Origin: Plantago ovata
Taxonomy: Eukaryota > Streptophyta > Magnoliopsida > Lamiales > Plantaginaceae
DNA: 64,000 nucleotides
Direction: 5' to 3'
Assembly: GCA_028274465.1 (NCBI GenBank)
Contig: CM051456.1
Location: 116,948,880-117,012,879, forward strand
The notes below the pieces were generated by a model, which saw only the letters and a program-made list of their open reading frames with translations, was not told where the DNA came from and ran no database searches. A program made the translations under genes and the position numbers. Each line of letters begins with the position of its first letter. Positions within the stretch are counted from its first letter, which is position 1. This document shows, piece by piece, positions 10,103 through 22,035 of the stretch.

Positions 10103-12352
10103 CTAAGGAATACTTCTCTTGATCATCAGGAGATCTCCCACACGTCGAAACACCGCGCTCATTCTTCTGCTAGAGCTTTGATCAGTATCCGAATCATCAT
10201 CGTCATTATCATCTGCACTAACCAAGCGATCATAATCTCCGCTTTGCGTTCTTCTTCTGCCATCTCGGAAGGCAGACGATAAGTGTGAAGATAGGGATTT
10301 CGGCGTCTGAGGTTCCGGTTTCACTGTTTCGGCATCAGTCTCGAAAACAAAGCTTTCGAAGGATTGAATGCCACTCGCCATTTCACGTCCGTTCACAAGC
10401 TCAAAATCTTCTATGATCATGGAAGTTTCACTCAGAGTGTTCTTGTCATGTTCAGTATCCTTACCGTTGTTCCTTAACTCCAATGCTGCTGCCTCAAAGC
10501 TTTCCCCTGTAATAAGACGCAGAGCGTCCTCCTTCTCGACAAGGCGATCCTGAAGTGAAAAGTTCTCGTCTCTTGCGATTTTTGCAGCCGCTTTAGCAGC
10601 ATTGGCCTCATCAACGGCCTGCTTAAGTACGCCCCTCAGTTTCAATGTCTCTCCTCTTGCTTCCCGAATCATGTTCTCTGCTTCACCAAGCGACTCACGT
10701 AGTCTCTCGTTTTCTTGTAGCGCTATGGCCCTGTCTTCTTCAGCTCTCTTCACGCAGTTAACGAATCCTATCTCTTTCTCGTTCCAAGCCAAGAATGTTT
10801 CCTCGGCTTCTAATCTTAACCTATTCGTTGTGTTTTTATGCATATCAGCCTCCTGTTTAGCTTCTTTTAAGAGCTTCTTCAACTTTTCAACCTCATCTTT
10901 CGCACGATCAAGTTCAAACTGTGACATCTCAGCTTTCGCCTTCGCTTGATTTGCTTCTCTCGTGACTTCTTCCAACGCCACAGTCAAATCTTCAACGGTA
11001 TCAACACTCTTTTTCTCAGCTTCGCTGAGCAATTCCATCTCATCTAAAAGTCTCTCTACCTCCAGCAACTGTTTCCGTTCACCTTCTTCAGCTTTCCTCA
11101 GATTCTCCTTCATTACTTTCATCTCAAACTCGAGATGTTTAATCTCTTCTTCCAGTTCATTAACGTTTCGACTGGTCTCTTTATCAGCAAGGCTACTTTT
11201 AGCAGAAGCTTCTTCAAGTGACTCGATATTACCGTGCAAAACAGTAATCTCATTCTTTGTCAACTCAAGCTCTTTAGTCCGGTTCATTAGCTTGCAAGCA
11301 ATTTTCGCCCTTGCCTCCTTTTCGCACTGTAGTTCTGCCTCCAGTTCGCGGACCTGATTCTCATTTTCCGTAGCTGACACCATCGATTCAATCCTACCAT
11401 GCAAAACAACAATCTCCTTCTTACAGTCTTCCAACTCATTGTTTGAAGCCTCAAGCTCTTTAGTCCGATTCACTAATTCACCTGCAATTTTTAACTTAGC
11501 CTCCTTTTCGCACTCTACTTCTGCCTCCATTTCCCGAATCTGGTTCTCCTTTTCGAGAACTAACGCTGCAGTTGCACTATCTTTATCATTCTCTTTCATA
11601 CTTTGTAACTCATTTGCCAACTCATCCAACAACGCACCCTTCTTCGCCCCTATCTGTCTTGCTTCCGCAAGCTCCCATTCCAAAGACTCAATCTTTTCAT
11701 CTTTGTTCTTAATTTCGTCTCTTGTTGAATTCAACAATGATTTCAAATATTCAAGCTCCATCATAAGCTCCACTGCCTTACTCGGGTATGACGGTTCATT
11801 CTTCTTCGTATTAGTCTTAGTAGCCTCATTACATTCCTTTGCAATTCGTGCCTGATCAGCAGGTGGTGGATCCCTTTCGACTCTGCTCTGTCGGCCCTGC
11901 ATTCAACGAAACAAAAGATGAAACTACTCGTCCATCGTCGGATTCAGGATTTTTAGTCTACAAGATTAGTAGTATCAGCTAAGAACCTGAACTACATAAA
12001 TATATATAACCAATAATATATTTTCCTGGATCCAACTCAAAACACATTAGGAATCTACATAATAAATTCAAAAAGGGCATGATACCTCAGAGAGAGATGA
12101 ATTCTTGGAAGGAGTTTTCTTATCATGAAGTGATGTAAGAGCACTTGCATCAATCTGTGAACTAAAAGCGCCTCCTCTGCAAAGCTTCGTAGCTGAAATA
12201 GTCCGTGAAAACACCGATGAATTATGGCTCTTTTTGCCTATATCAGATGCTCCTGATCTACAAAAACCATAGAAATCACATATTAAGCTCAAAATGTATA
12301 ATCATATCAAATGAACATGCAAGAAAGTATACCTTGATTTGGACCTTGGCAT
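10103..12352 (-). CDS. WEB-family (DUF827-like) long coiled-coil protein, three exons
   Basis: Exons on the minus strand: 12352-12333, 12257-12086 and 11896-10103, with GT-AG introns and phases that fit, giving 661 residues. The start reads MPRSKSRSGASDIGKKS. Residues 1-100 are basic and Ser/Thr-rich. About 107-530 is an almost unbroken heptad coiled coil with internal repeats (NRTKELE occurs twice, with IVVLHGRIES and ITVLHGNIES). A W-NEKEIGFVNCVKRAEED block and a REARGETLKLRG block match the conserved part of WEB proteins such as Arabidopsis At1g65010. A DDNDDDDSD acidic patch and a basic tail (FRRVGDLLMIKRS) end the protein, as in that family. Relatives act in chloroplast photorelocation or are described only as myosin-heavy-chain-related. 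The start resembles that of ICR/RIP proteins (MPRSR), which is the main alternative, but the length and C-terminal block favour WEB. The frame is intact. Confidence 0.8.
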
Positions 12353-12484
12353 TTTGGAACAAGTACAATATTGTGTGATGGTATTTACTAGTTTCCAACA
12401 AGATCTAATGAAAGTCTCTCATTGATGGCAGGTTCGAGTTAGTTAAAAATTGTGTGATTGGAGTTAATGGCAAACAATTACAGG

Positions 12485-12492
12485 GCGGGAAA
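12485..12492 (-). promoter_or_regulatory. E2F-type site upstream of the coiled-coil gene
   Basis: Minus-strand TTTCCCGC fits the TTTSSCGS consensus of plant E2F factors and lies about 135 bp before the ATG at 12352. An 8-mer can occur by chance, so cell-cycle control is only a suggestion. Confidence 0.3.
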
Positions 12493-12894
12493 GTGTATGA
12501 AAGCACGTTAAAACAGACTTTTACCCATACGCAAAGGAGTTGATTAATTGGGACTTTGTAAATAGGTTAAGTAATTAACACTCATACTATGGTTGATTTG
12601 ATTAACGTGAACCAAGAAAGAGATTGGAAATGCAATTGTTTATGTTTGGGAATTTATTGGAGTGTGAAACTGTTACCGTTCCGGCAAACATGGCATGGGA
12701 AAATGCACATTAGGTTTATTATTTTATTTAATGAGGCGACGCTGTTTCAAGGCTGGATATTAATGCTTCCAATCCAAGTTCGAACTTCAAGGCTTCTGTT
12801 CGACAACTTCTATTTTTCTATATTCGAGGCTCTTCTTCCGTAATTTAGACAATAAATACTCCACTTAGTTATTCTGGTATTTTCATCTGAAAAT

Positions 12895-13027
12895 AAATTA
12901 AATTTAGATCATTTCAGTTCAGTTCAGATTTTACTAATAATATTTTGTACTACAAATAAGTTCAGTTCAGATCCATTCAGTTCAGTTCAGATCAGTTCAG
13001 ACTTTTTCAAACGAAAAGAACAGAGAC
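12895..13027. mobile_element. Fragment of the Tourist-like TTCAGTTCAG family
   Basis: It carries the repeated GTTCAGTTCAGATC words and ends AAAAGAACAGAGAC followed by TTA, the inverse of the family terminus (GGCTCTGTTTCTTT). The left terminus is missing or too decayed to place. The adjoining 12353-12894 holds only the promoter region of the coiled-coil gene and no other gene. Confidence 0.5.
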
Positions 13028-13640
13028 TTACTTCCCTAAAGTTGATGGTTTATGTAGATGACGAATGAAACCTTCAATTTCGCGCAGGAACCCCATCACA
13101 TTTTCATTAGGCATGCCATAGAATATTGGCAATTGTTGGTACATGTGATTCTTGATCTCCAAGTTCCTGATAGCTGGGTTTATGTCAATCCCTGGTCCCT
13201 TAGCTCCAACAGAGGGTTGGATAAGTGTCTTCAACTGCGTATCATCTTCTCCGTCCATGCTAGTCGAGTATTGACTACTTTCTCAGAATCTGAGCTTGAA
13301 CTTCCTTTAAAATTTGATTTAACTTTTCTCCAGAAAGCAAAATCTCTTCCTCCACGAAAAGAATCGAACTCCTCTTCCTTGTATGGTAGAATCGATCAAC
13401 TTCAACAACTATTGGCACAACAGGTTCAGCAGATGATCGAGGATTTGACATACACACCTACCTAAACAAAAGATAGATGTGAGAATTGAGTAGGTAAATT
13501 TGAAACTGAAAAATTAAAACAAATAATAATGATTGAAAAATCAAAGTAAACAAGTTCAAGGAGTTAAATCTCCGGCAAGGGCCCCAATTTGATGATGACT
13601 CGTTGTGCGTATCACCAAATAAATTTATATTAAAGCCAAA
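13028..13640 (-). mobile_element. Gypsy-type retrotransposon remnant: leader and gag N-terminus
   Basis: On the minus strand, at about 13590, is ATTGGGGCCCTTGCCGGAG, a variant of the TTGGCGCCGTTGCCGGGG phrase found just after the 5' LTR of many plant Gypsy elements. Downstream, broken frames lead to GIDINPAIRNLEIKNHMYQQ, LPIFYGMPNENVMGFLREIE, the layout of a plant gag N-terminus. Coding similarity stops at 13028, where a MITE fragment begins. No protease, polymerase or integrase is present. Confidence 0.6.
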
Positions 13641-13659
13641 AGTCAACTCAAGACTATAC

Positions 13660-15590
13660 GAATTATAACTAAGCGTAGCGATAAGCTAAGTCCTGAAAAT
13701 ATGTATGTCCTATAGACAACCACATTTAAGGACAAAATGTAATTTATCACAATCAACAGTAATTTATACTTCGTATATGTTTGTTTATTCATTATTATGT
13801 TTATGCTTATATATGTATCTTACACCGGGCATTAGCACGTCATATTTGTATTTGGTTGTTTGTATGGATATCAAACATGTCCCCAGTGGTTATATGATCA
13901 TCAATAATGTGGGAAATATATGTGATAAAATCTCCCTAGTTGACGGTCATCTCGGATAGGGGTACGAATGATGCAATTGAGACTAGCATGTGTTTGTACC
14001 TAATACTCATTGGAGTGAGTGTGGTCTGTCCCACGGTGACGGAATTGACTGGGTCGAAGATATTCCATTAACGAGCGCATGGTTGTTTGGAACAACTGAA
14101 AACCCATGGGCTTTCTCATTTGATGTATGAACTACACCTACGTGTCTATGGGAACCGGAAGTTGCTGAAGTGATGCAATTGGTCCTTTGACCCTTAGGTC
14201 TTTTTCACCACATATATTGAGTTATGTACTTTGGCTGAAACCAATGCTTGCACCCGAGTACGAGGTAGATACGGTCCAACTGGGTACATAATAAATCATA
14301 TAGGGTGGGTGGTAGTTGATTCGTAAGGGGATTCGTCTCTCGTGTGTAGTTACAAGAGTGCATTACTCAAGTCGTTCAAGGTTGATTGATTGAAGTCGTT
14401 GGCCAACGCATGGATATATTCATGATGATCCTGAATGATATCAGGGAATCAATCATCGCGTCGAAGACACCGTGGGTATATTATTAGAATAGACACATCA
14501 TCACATTCTAGATATACTCGGGCTTTCAGGTGAAGAGACTCTACCATTGCCGCATGGTGCGACATGCTTCACAACTATAGGTGAATTTGAGAATTCTCTC
14601 AAATGTCCTCATGTATTAATATTGCAAGTGGAACCGTCTAGGAATTCCATGATGCCTAATTTTTGTCTTGTGCTAGTTTGATACATGAGGCCGAATGGTG
14701 GATTGACTTATCAAGATAAATTATGGTGAAATTGTAATTAATTGGATTAATTATAATTTATATAGTGGCAATAATTATTTAGAAGTATTAGTTATGTTTT
14801 AGAAACATAGTTATGGATTTAATTGAAAGTATATATTAATTGGATTAATATATGCACTTGGGCGGAATTTAAATTGGATTTAAATCATCCTACATACATG
14901 TGGGCCCAGGACAAAGCCTGGCCCCACTTCCCTCCTTAGGCGTGGCCGCATAGGGTAAGTTGAACTCCTTCTCCTAATCAAACTTGAGGGACAGGTTTTT
15001 TCTAATTAGATTAGAATGAACCTGGACATTAATTAAGTTTACTTGTGCAATAAGAATTGGAGTTCTTTTTTTTTTCAGGAATTAAAGCCCTTTACTAATC
15101 ACAGTTTCCCTAAGGAAAATCTACTAGTGTAAATAGTGGGGGTTAGAGACAAATTAAGATTCTGATTTCTAATCATTCCATTCTCTGTTAGACAGTAAGA
15201 AGAAAAATTTCTCTCCTTCCCCTCAAATCGCCGCCGCCACCATCATCATTCCCGGGGGATTTGATGATCTGAGAATTCTTAGCATTCTCGTAGGCCTTTC
15301 CGCTCGTGGATATCAAGGTTGAGGACTGGAAACTAATCATTGTTTTTGGAGGAAATTTTGAAGAAGAATCAGACATCTTCGACTGCACCGAAGGAGAAGA
15401 TTTTGCTGATTACTATGAGAACTTGAGTGATCAGGATCCAGATGAGAAATCAGTTACCGTTCTTGCCTTTGAACGATTGTAAGTATACTTGCTAACGTTG
15501 ATGTGATTTCTATATACATAGTATAGATAATCAATTAGTATGCATGTTAATAAATTTTTTAAAATTCCGCTGCTCAAACCCTAGGGGTAA
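13660..15590 (+). mobile_element. Long LTR-like block, probably a Copia (SIRE/Maximus-type) solo LTR
   Basis: About 1.9 kb with no coding capacity, but with the features of a long Copia LTR. There is a region with no ORFs, then GGGGGTTAGAGACAAATTAAG leading to a C/T-rich leader-like stretch (15190-15260), an apparent splice-donor-like TTGTAAGTATAC near 15477, and an end phrase AATTCCGCTGCTCAAACC near 15580. It sits between two parts of a probable minus-strand Gypsy LTR (13592-13660 and 15600-16908), which suggests insertion into it. I could not find target duplications, so both ends are approximate. Confidence 0.4.
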
Positions 15591-15599
15591 TTTGACCAT

Positions 15600-16908
15600 A
15601 TTTTCTTACAACTCTGAGGTCGGTCTCTAAGGATTTAACTAGGATGTCACTTAATTTACTTCTACTAAAACAATCAAACAGACAAACAAATAGTGATTTG
15701 GATGGAAAACACAATAGAACAATGCTGGAAATAAATAAGATTGACTTCAAATAGAGAAAAGCGGTTGATAGTAGTTTGTAGAATCACCAGACATGTCATC
15801 TCATATGTTAGTAAGATCAAGGCGCATGTAGTCACACCGTTCGTAAAGACGTATCCTCAACGAACATGCATAAACATAAATCAATCACTTGACATAGGCA
15901 TACATAATCATAAGGCGGTTACGGGACACTTTACTTAAAAACTCAAACATATATGCGAGCAGCTCGAGCACATACTAATTTCCGGCATTACGTATACAAA
16001 GCTACGTTTATGATATAGAAGTCGACCATGGATACTGTCACTATCCTAATTCAACGATATTGGTGTTAGCAAACCATAAACATGCTGAGAATAATCATAC
16101 ACATCCCCTTCAAAGCCTCATACTAACATATTCGATAACCACAGTATCAAATCCTACATCCTACCATCAACACGCACCGATTAGCTACTCATACAGAATA
16201 AAGCATACACCATGTTCATAATTATAACATAAACACCAGAAAACATCATGAGAAAAGAGAGAAAATAGATTGATACGATATATTCAATTGTCACGGGTTG
16301 AGCAATAGCAAATCTCAAGTCTAATCTAATCAAAACGATGAAAGCTAACAACGGTAGCAAATCAATAGATGAAAATCAATGGAGGAAGGCTAAGCCACTG
16401 CCTTCAAACTGTATTTTCTTCCTAGGGTTCGTGCTACAATGTAAACCCCTTGCAAAAACCTAATTGGAATAAAGAAAAACGAGTTTAAATACAAAATCTA
16501 ATTATGCTACCGGGAAACGCGTGAGGCGTGGATAACTTTGGTGGGTCGCCAAAGTAATTTAGCGGTACGCAGAATAAAACGGCGGATCGCTTATATACGT
16601 TAGCGAGTTTTGCCGATCTTTGATGTCTTCAAAGTGATCCAAACTCCAAAACAAGCGAGATTTCGTATCCCTCGAGCCTCAGGTACCTCCAGGAACTTCA
16701 TGGAAAATCCAAGCCACCAAAATAAGCTCTAAATGCATCCAAATAATAAATATTTGTGTCATTTTCATCAAAGTGCTCCAACTGTACATGTGGACACAAA
16801 ACGTACTAAAAGTAAAACTATTCTAATAAAGATAAAGTAAAAGAACAACAAAAGATCTAAAAAGACTGATGATGAGGGGTCCAATTGGTCGTCATCAGAT
16901 GTTAAACT
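15600..16908 (-). mobile_element. Probable Gypsy LTR (minus strand)
   Basis: On the minus strand it begins TGATGACGACCAATTGGACC at 16908 and runs through GGCGACCCACC-type and ACGAACCCTAGGAAGAAAAT phrases typical of long noncoding Gypsy LTRs. The companion leader is at about 13590, after the inserted block. No gene is present. The pairing with 13028-13640 is an inference from orientation and order. Confidence 0.4.
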
Positions 16909-17843
16909 ACTTCCCACATCGCTTGAGAATAGGTACTAAAATCTATATATATAAGATTGGATAGTTTTCTCCCCTTATAAGTAATTTTAAGGGGGTGATG
17001 ACATTCTATTACCTGAGCATCTTTTGAGGTAAATATTAATAAAACCGCTATGTTCATTTTGATTTGTCTGTAAGAAATCAATTAATTCAATTCACACAGT
17101 TTCAGCTTTGATTAATAATTTTTTATATTAGAAAAAAAATATCTTTATTATACTAGAAAAAAAAATTGTAGAAATTAATTCACATAGACAGAGTAACACG
17201 AATACACTTGTTGAAAGTATCGCCGCAATGAAATACTTTAATTGACTTTTGTACTATATGGCTACTGGCTATCCTCTTCTAAGTTGGGAGATTGTTGACT
17301 TCAGGTCAATGATCTGAAGGTATGTATGTACTGTTGTAATTCTCCTTATTTCCCCATTTCGGATTTACATACCATTTTTCTCTTTACTGGTTTAGGTTTT
17401 CTGACAATGTAACTTTGTGATCAGTGTTTAAATTGTATGTTAATTTGGTGCCCAAAATATTATGCAGTGAGAACAACCGTGTATCTAATTTGAAGCAGAT
17501 AGATGATGTATTGATCAATTAGTCAAGGAATGCTTATACTTTTTTTGCAACACATCTCCCAAAGTTTTGATAAATCATACTATAATTATACTTATGCAGA
17601 AACTGCCAACTGGAAATTTGCTGGAATGGTTAGCTTCTGTGGATGAGTAGGCTTAAATAAATCTCCTTCTGGTCTGGTTTTAATAGGTCCCCTCGTTCAT
17701 TTAGTCGATCTATAAATTCTTTTGGTTGCCTTCCTGTAAGACGATGATTAATCGAGACATAAGAACCTAAGATTGTAGTATTATTTGGATTAGTCTCAGC
17801 TACACCACACATGTGAATTTCAACCCTTGAGAAGCTTAATTAA
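16909..17843. other. Intergenic, no recognisable gene
   Basis: AT-rich. A minus-strand frame at 17630-17812 (MCGVAETNPNNTTILGSYVS) has protein-like composition but no family that I recognise. No splice or promoter context supports it. Confidence 0.35.
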
Positions 17844-18558
17844 TTGTCGCTGAGAACTCTCCCTCCTTACGAAGTCCGTTCTTGCCTCTCCTTGGTCGAC
17901 GTCCTCCGCCGTTCCCTTGACGAAGTCACCTCCCTTGTTATCCCCAAAAAGAAATTCTGCTTCAAGAACAAAACAAAAACTACCACAGTTATTCCTGCCG
18001 TTGCTCGCGAAGTGGAGAGGAAGCCGAACGCTGGACCGGAGAGGATAGGTTTGGGGTTTAGGGATAGAGAGAATGAGGTGTTGGTGAATGAGTTTGGCAG
18101 AAGTGATTTGGAGGGACAGAGTGGGGAATTTACATTGTCAGGATTGAGAAACTGTGAGGTTAGATTGAGGCGGTGCGTCAGGGCGTTGTTTGTGGATAAA
18201 GTTAATGAACTGTAAAGTTTATGTTGGGGCCGTGATGGGTTCGGTTTTGATTGAAGGCACAGAAGAGTGTGTGTTTGTGTCGGCATCACATCAGATTAGG
18301 ATTCATGAGGCGAAAAGGTGTGACTTTTACCTGAAGTTTAGGAGTAGGCCAATAATAGAGGATTGTTGTGGAGTTAGGTTTGCACCGTATTGCATGAGTT
18401 ATCAAGGGATTGAGGGGGATATGGAGGAGGCTAAGCTAGCAGAGGAGACGGGGAATTGGGCAAATGTGGATGACTTTCGGTGGTTATGAGCTGTGCAGTC
18501 ACCAAATTGGTCTGTTCTACCAGAAGGTGAGCGCATTAATGTGGTGGATATTTCGTGA
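17844..18558 (+). pseudogene. Tubulin-folding cofactor C (TBCC/PORCINO) remnant
   Basis: The intact protein binds the cofactor D/E-tubulin complex and triggers GTP hydrolysis in tubulin to release dimers. Here the first frame gives LPPYEVRSCLSLVDVLRRSL, PKKKFCFKNK and SGEFTLSGLRNCEVRL. After a frameshift at about 18205-18215 it continues as CKVYVGAVMGSVLIEGTEEC, SASHQIRIHEAKRCDFYLKF, RPIIEDCCGVRFAPYC and WANVDDFRWL. An in-frame TGA at about 18487 precedes AVQSPNWSVLPEGERINVVD and the natural stop at 18556-18558. The N-terminal spectrin-like region is absent. The C-CAP/cofactor C-like domain, including the Arg finger region (CVFVSASHQIRIH), is well preserved, so inactivation may be fairly recent. 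Confidence 0.85.
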
Positions 18559-20177
18559 ATCGTGAGGATGGCAGTTACTTGCAGTTAGAGAAGGAATGAG
18601 CAGATGAGGATGAGTTCCAGGCTTGTGCTCTTGCATCTCCTGTCATTTTTCTGAAGAGGTAGATAATATTTCAAATCTCTTTCTTGTTCATTGATTGTAA
18701 CTGAATCATTAAGCTGTCACTGATAGTATGTAGAGTTTTGTTCTGTTTATATTGTTGGTTACATGGATCTTTTCTGTTTGAGCTGTTAGAATCTGTAACG
18801 GAGTGTTATTTTTGTTCACGTTGACATCATGGTTAACATTGCGATACTTAATCATGTTTAGCTCAACTATCAACCGTTGTGCCTTTTTTTTTTTTTTTTT
18901 TTTTGCTGGGTAATTCTTTCTTCCACCTTTTAATAGTTGTCAAACATAGTTGCCTTTAATAGTTATGAATACTTTATAGTAATACATTCTCTTGAACATG
19001 GAAAATACAATAGTCTGTATGTGTATTAACTTGGGAAGCTACCTGATAGTGATAATGATGCTAATATTGCATTTTTAACACTCTTATCTAGAACAGCCAT
19101 ATCAACGACTATAGGGTGCATTATGTGGATATCACTCAGGAGAATTTGTTAGTTTATGTTGAATGGACTCATTGGAAATGAGACATGTAGAATAATGTCC
19201 TATTTCTTTTCATTCTTTCTAATGCAACCTGTAAAATTGAATTCTTGAAATATTTCATAGTTTAATGTTGAATTTGATGAATGAAACAGAAAAATGTCCT
19301 CGTCTGTTTTTTAGATTCAGTTCATGTACTTTTAGAAGTATTTTCTCCAGATGATATTTAAATTGAATTCTGGTTGCGTTGTTCCACTTGCATTACATAC
19401 TGGTATTTGTAGAACCTGCAATTTGCCATGTCTTTAACTCGTAACAGGATACTTTGATCACGAAAAAGAACTTTGTGAATTTGTTAGAGAAAAATGAGAA
19501 TGAAATTGTAGAGACACAAGTTTTTGTTGAAAAATGAATACAATGAATCTTCAAGTGTGTTTTGTAGATCACCAGCATGTGAGCATGGTACATAATAGTA
19601 GGAGCATACGAGTCTTTGGCTTGTCTGTTGATGTCTTAAATGGGTTCGCACGAAAGAAAGCAGAGCATGTTTATATTCCTCTTGGAATTACTACACGCAA
19701 GTAGAAATTTGTTGTCAAAACTCTTTGTTGTTTTACAAGTATTTACTCGTATGATATATACTATAACTTGACAGTGTAGTGGTTAGTGGCTTACTAGTGT
19801 AGTGATAGACTAAAGAATAACTTGGTTGAGGGCTTAATTAACTATTGGAGCTAATATATATGTCCTTTTATACACTGTATGCTGAAAGAGTATAAACCCC
19901 AAATGATGGACACAACAGTTGGGGAAAATGTCATGAAAATATAAGTGTCATATTGAAAACACAACGTACCAATGTCAAAAGTCTATGTGGAATCAGTCTC
20001 AAGTGTCATTTTCCCAAACAAATCATATCACTGTCTCATAGGTTTGTACCTTGTATTACTCACCAAATTAGCAGCTTCATGCCATGAACCCAGCCAAACT
20101 CACAGTATATCAACAGGTGTCAAACAGTCAAATGTTAATTATATATGTTGGAATAAACACAGTCTGGTGTCAAAATA
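18559..20177. other. Noncoding between the cofactor C and ACINUS remnants
   Basis: T-rich, with a T run near 18887-18904 and intron-like composition. Short open pieces, such as ADEDEFQACALASPVIFLKR near 18600, look coding but I could not assign them. This may be decayed host sequence of the same block. Confidence 0.35.
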
Positions 20178-22035
20178 GTCCTAATAACATCGATACTGGA
20201 GACTTAGATCCTCCCGAGAAGTTGAGTCTGGACCGGAGTTCTGGTGATGATTCCATGGAGGAGGATATAGTGGATGCTAGCTAAACAGTAAACAAACAGA
20301 TTGTAAATCCACTTCCTCTGAAATTGCACACGTTGTGGGTAGAACTAAACCGTCTGTTCTGAAAGAACAGGATACTGTTGGTGATGGTAAGCCTGTTGAG
20401 ACGGAAGTCATTAAAGCAGAGAATGAGACTGTGTCCGCACCAGCTCTTAAAACGAAGTCTGGTGAGTGTCATACTCCAACAACTTTTAATTTATTATTAG
20501 ATGGAAGTAAACATCATATTTTTTGTTCAGTAATAGTAGTAGTATTTTAAGCAGCTTCATTTATCTTCATATACAAAAATTTATATTGTTGATCAAGCTT
20601 GATACTGTGAGTACCAATTATTGGAAAAGTGTCTGTGTTGTATAAGTTGGATACAATTCCTTCCTCAGTTATTTAGTTCCAATGGTTACTATAAGCCACT
20701 AGCATATCATCTATGTATCTGTGATCTCAGAAAAAAGGGTTCTGTTGGCACTTTGATGTAAAGCTAACTTCACATTTTATACTGGAGTTGTTTTTGAGTT
20801 CTTCGATTTAATCCTTGTTCGCTTATGATCTCAAATGACTTTGCAGATAAAGAAGCAACTGGGAACAATGAAACTGCAAAGAAGCCACACAGGTGGAATT
20901 TAGAAAGCCACAAGGGTTCTGAGCCTCAAACTATGTTGTGATTCCTGCAAAGCTCGAGTATTCAACTTAGCCTTCTTTCAAGCGCTTCTCCAGATCTGAT
21001 TCCATAGTCAGTGAAGAAACAGCCAAGGAGCATGTTGTTAAGTTTCATGGTTTCCCGTTCCCATAGTATTGTTGGTTAATTTCTATTATATCCTTTGAAT
21101 TCTCTTATGCTGGTCAATGGCAGTTCCACCATCATCTAAGCCCACAATTACCTCACTCAGAATTCCTTTCACTTTAAAAGCCGTACAAGAACTTCTCTGA
21201 AAAACTGTCACTGTTACAACTTACTAGCTTCTGGATGGATCATATCAAAACCCACTGTCTGTCTTGGTAAATGTGGGTTGATGCTTATATTACCTGCTAT
21301 TTGTCCTCTCTCTATGTGCACAGAACCATGATCTGAGTGTTTTTGTCTGTAAGTCAATTATGATGATCAGCTCGCATGGGTAGTGTTATAAATATTGAAG
21401 TCATTTTGGTTTTATCTGGTTTTGCCACTCTGAGAATACTACAATATAGAGACCAGTTGTATGGGTTGTTTGCCTGTTTATGCATGTAGATTACCTATTC
21501 CCATATGCAATATCTGTCTTCTCATAGAGACAGTTTCTTGATATATAAAACTCTAATTATAATTATTATAAATTTGCAGTATTTATCTGTTGAAGAGGAT
21601 GTAGAGACCCGTACCGTAATGTTGTCACAATCTTCAATGGCCTCTTTATGGGGGACGTGCGCTGCTGGCAGAATTTGTTGATCCTTAAGAAGTTAAAGGC
21701 CATGTAGAGGTACCTCTTCCTCTCCAACTCCTTCGAGCGGCACAACTCCTGCTTCCCAGGAACAAGCTTTGCTGCAGCAACTTCCGCCATCTTCTCTTCC
21801 GGCACCACCAACCTTGGCCAATCCACCCAGCATTAGGAAGCGTTCGAACCCCTCAAGAGACCCTCCATCCAGGGAACATCCACTCCCAGTAAGGGAACGA
21901 CTAAACTTACTGCCATCTTCTCCACTTCCCGAGAAGGTTGAGCCGTACATTGTTACTCTTGACGATCTCTTCTGGAAGACAAGATCTAGCCCTCATATCT
22001 ATTGAGCAAGTAGCTGCAAAGCTCAAGTCCAAGGG
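20178..22035 (+). pseudogene. ACINUS-like (apoptotic chromatin condensation inducer) remnant with introns
   Basis: The intact nuclear protein belongs to the ASAP/exon-junction complexes and joins SAP18 and SR45/RNPS1. Pieces run in order. Acidic part: DTGDLDPPEKLSLDRSSGDD, SMEEDIVD. Linker: KPSVLKEQDTVGDGKPVETE. Then NNETAKKPHRWNLESHKGSE near 20865-20925. RRM: PFTLKAVQELL, a stop, then FWMDHIKTHC at about 21170-21250, then YLSVEEDVETR at 21580. EFVDP, a stop (CAA to TAA), EVK at about 21680. A proline-rich part, and the C-terminal RSB-type motif EKVEPYIVTLDDLFWKTRSS near 21940. Introns survive between pieces (for example acceptors near 21123 and 21580), so this is a duplicated or relict locus, not a retrocopy. 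Multiple stops and frameshifts disable it. The SAP domain is absent. Confidence 0.75.

Noticed and set aside
10368..11855. Plus-strand open frames opposite the coiled-coil gene (serine-rich)
   Set aside because: They are antisense shadows of a Glu/Lys-rich coiled coil; codons for Glu, Lys and Leu read as Phe, Ser and Leu on the other strand.
12589..12843. 84-codon plus-strand frame near the coiled-coil promoter
   Set aside because: No family match; composition of random AT-rich DNA.
17630..17812. Minus-strand frame MCGVAETNPNNTTILG
   Set aside because: Protein-like, but with no recognisable family, promoter or splice context. Kept only as a note.
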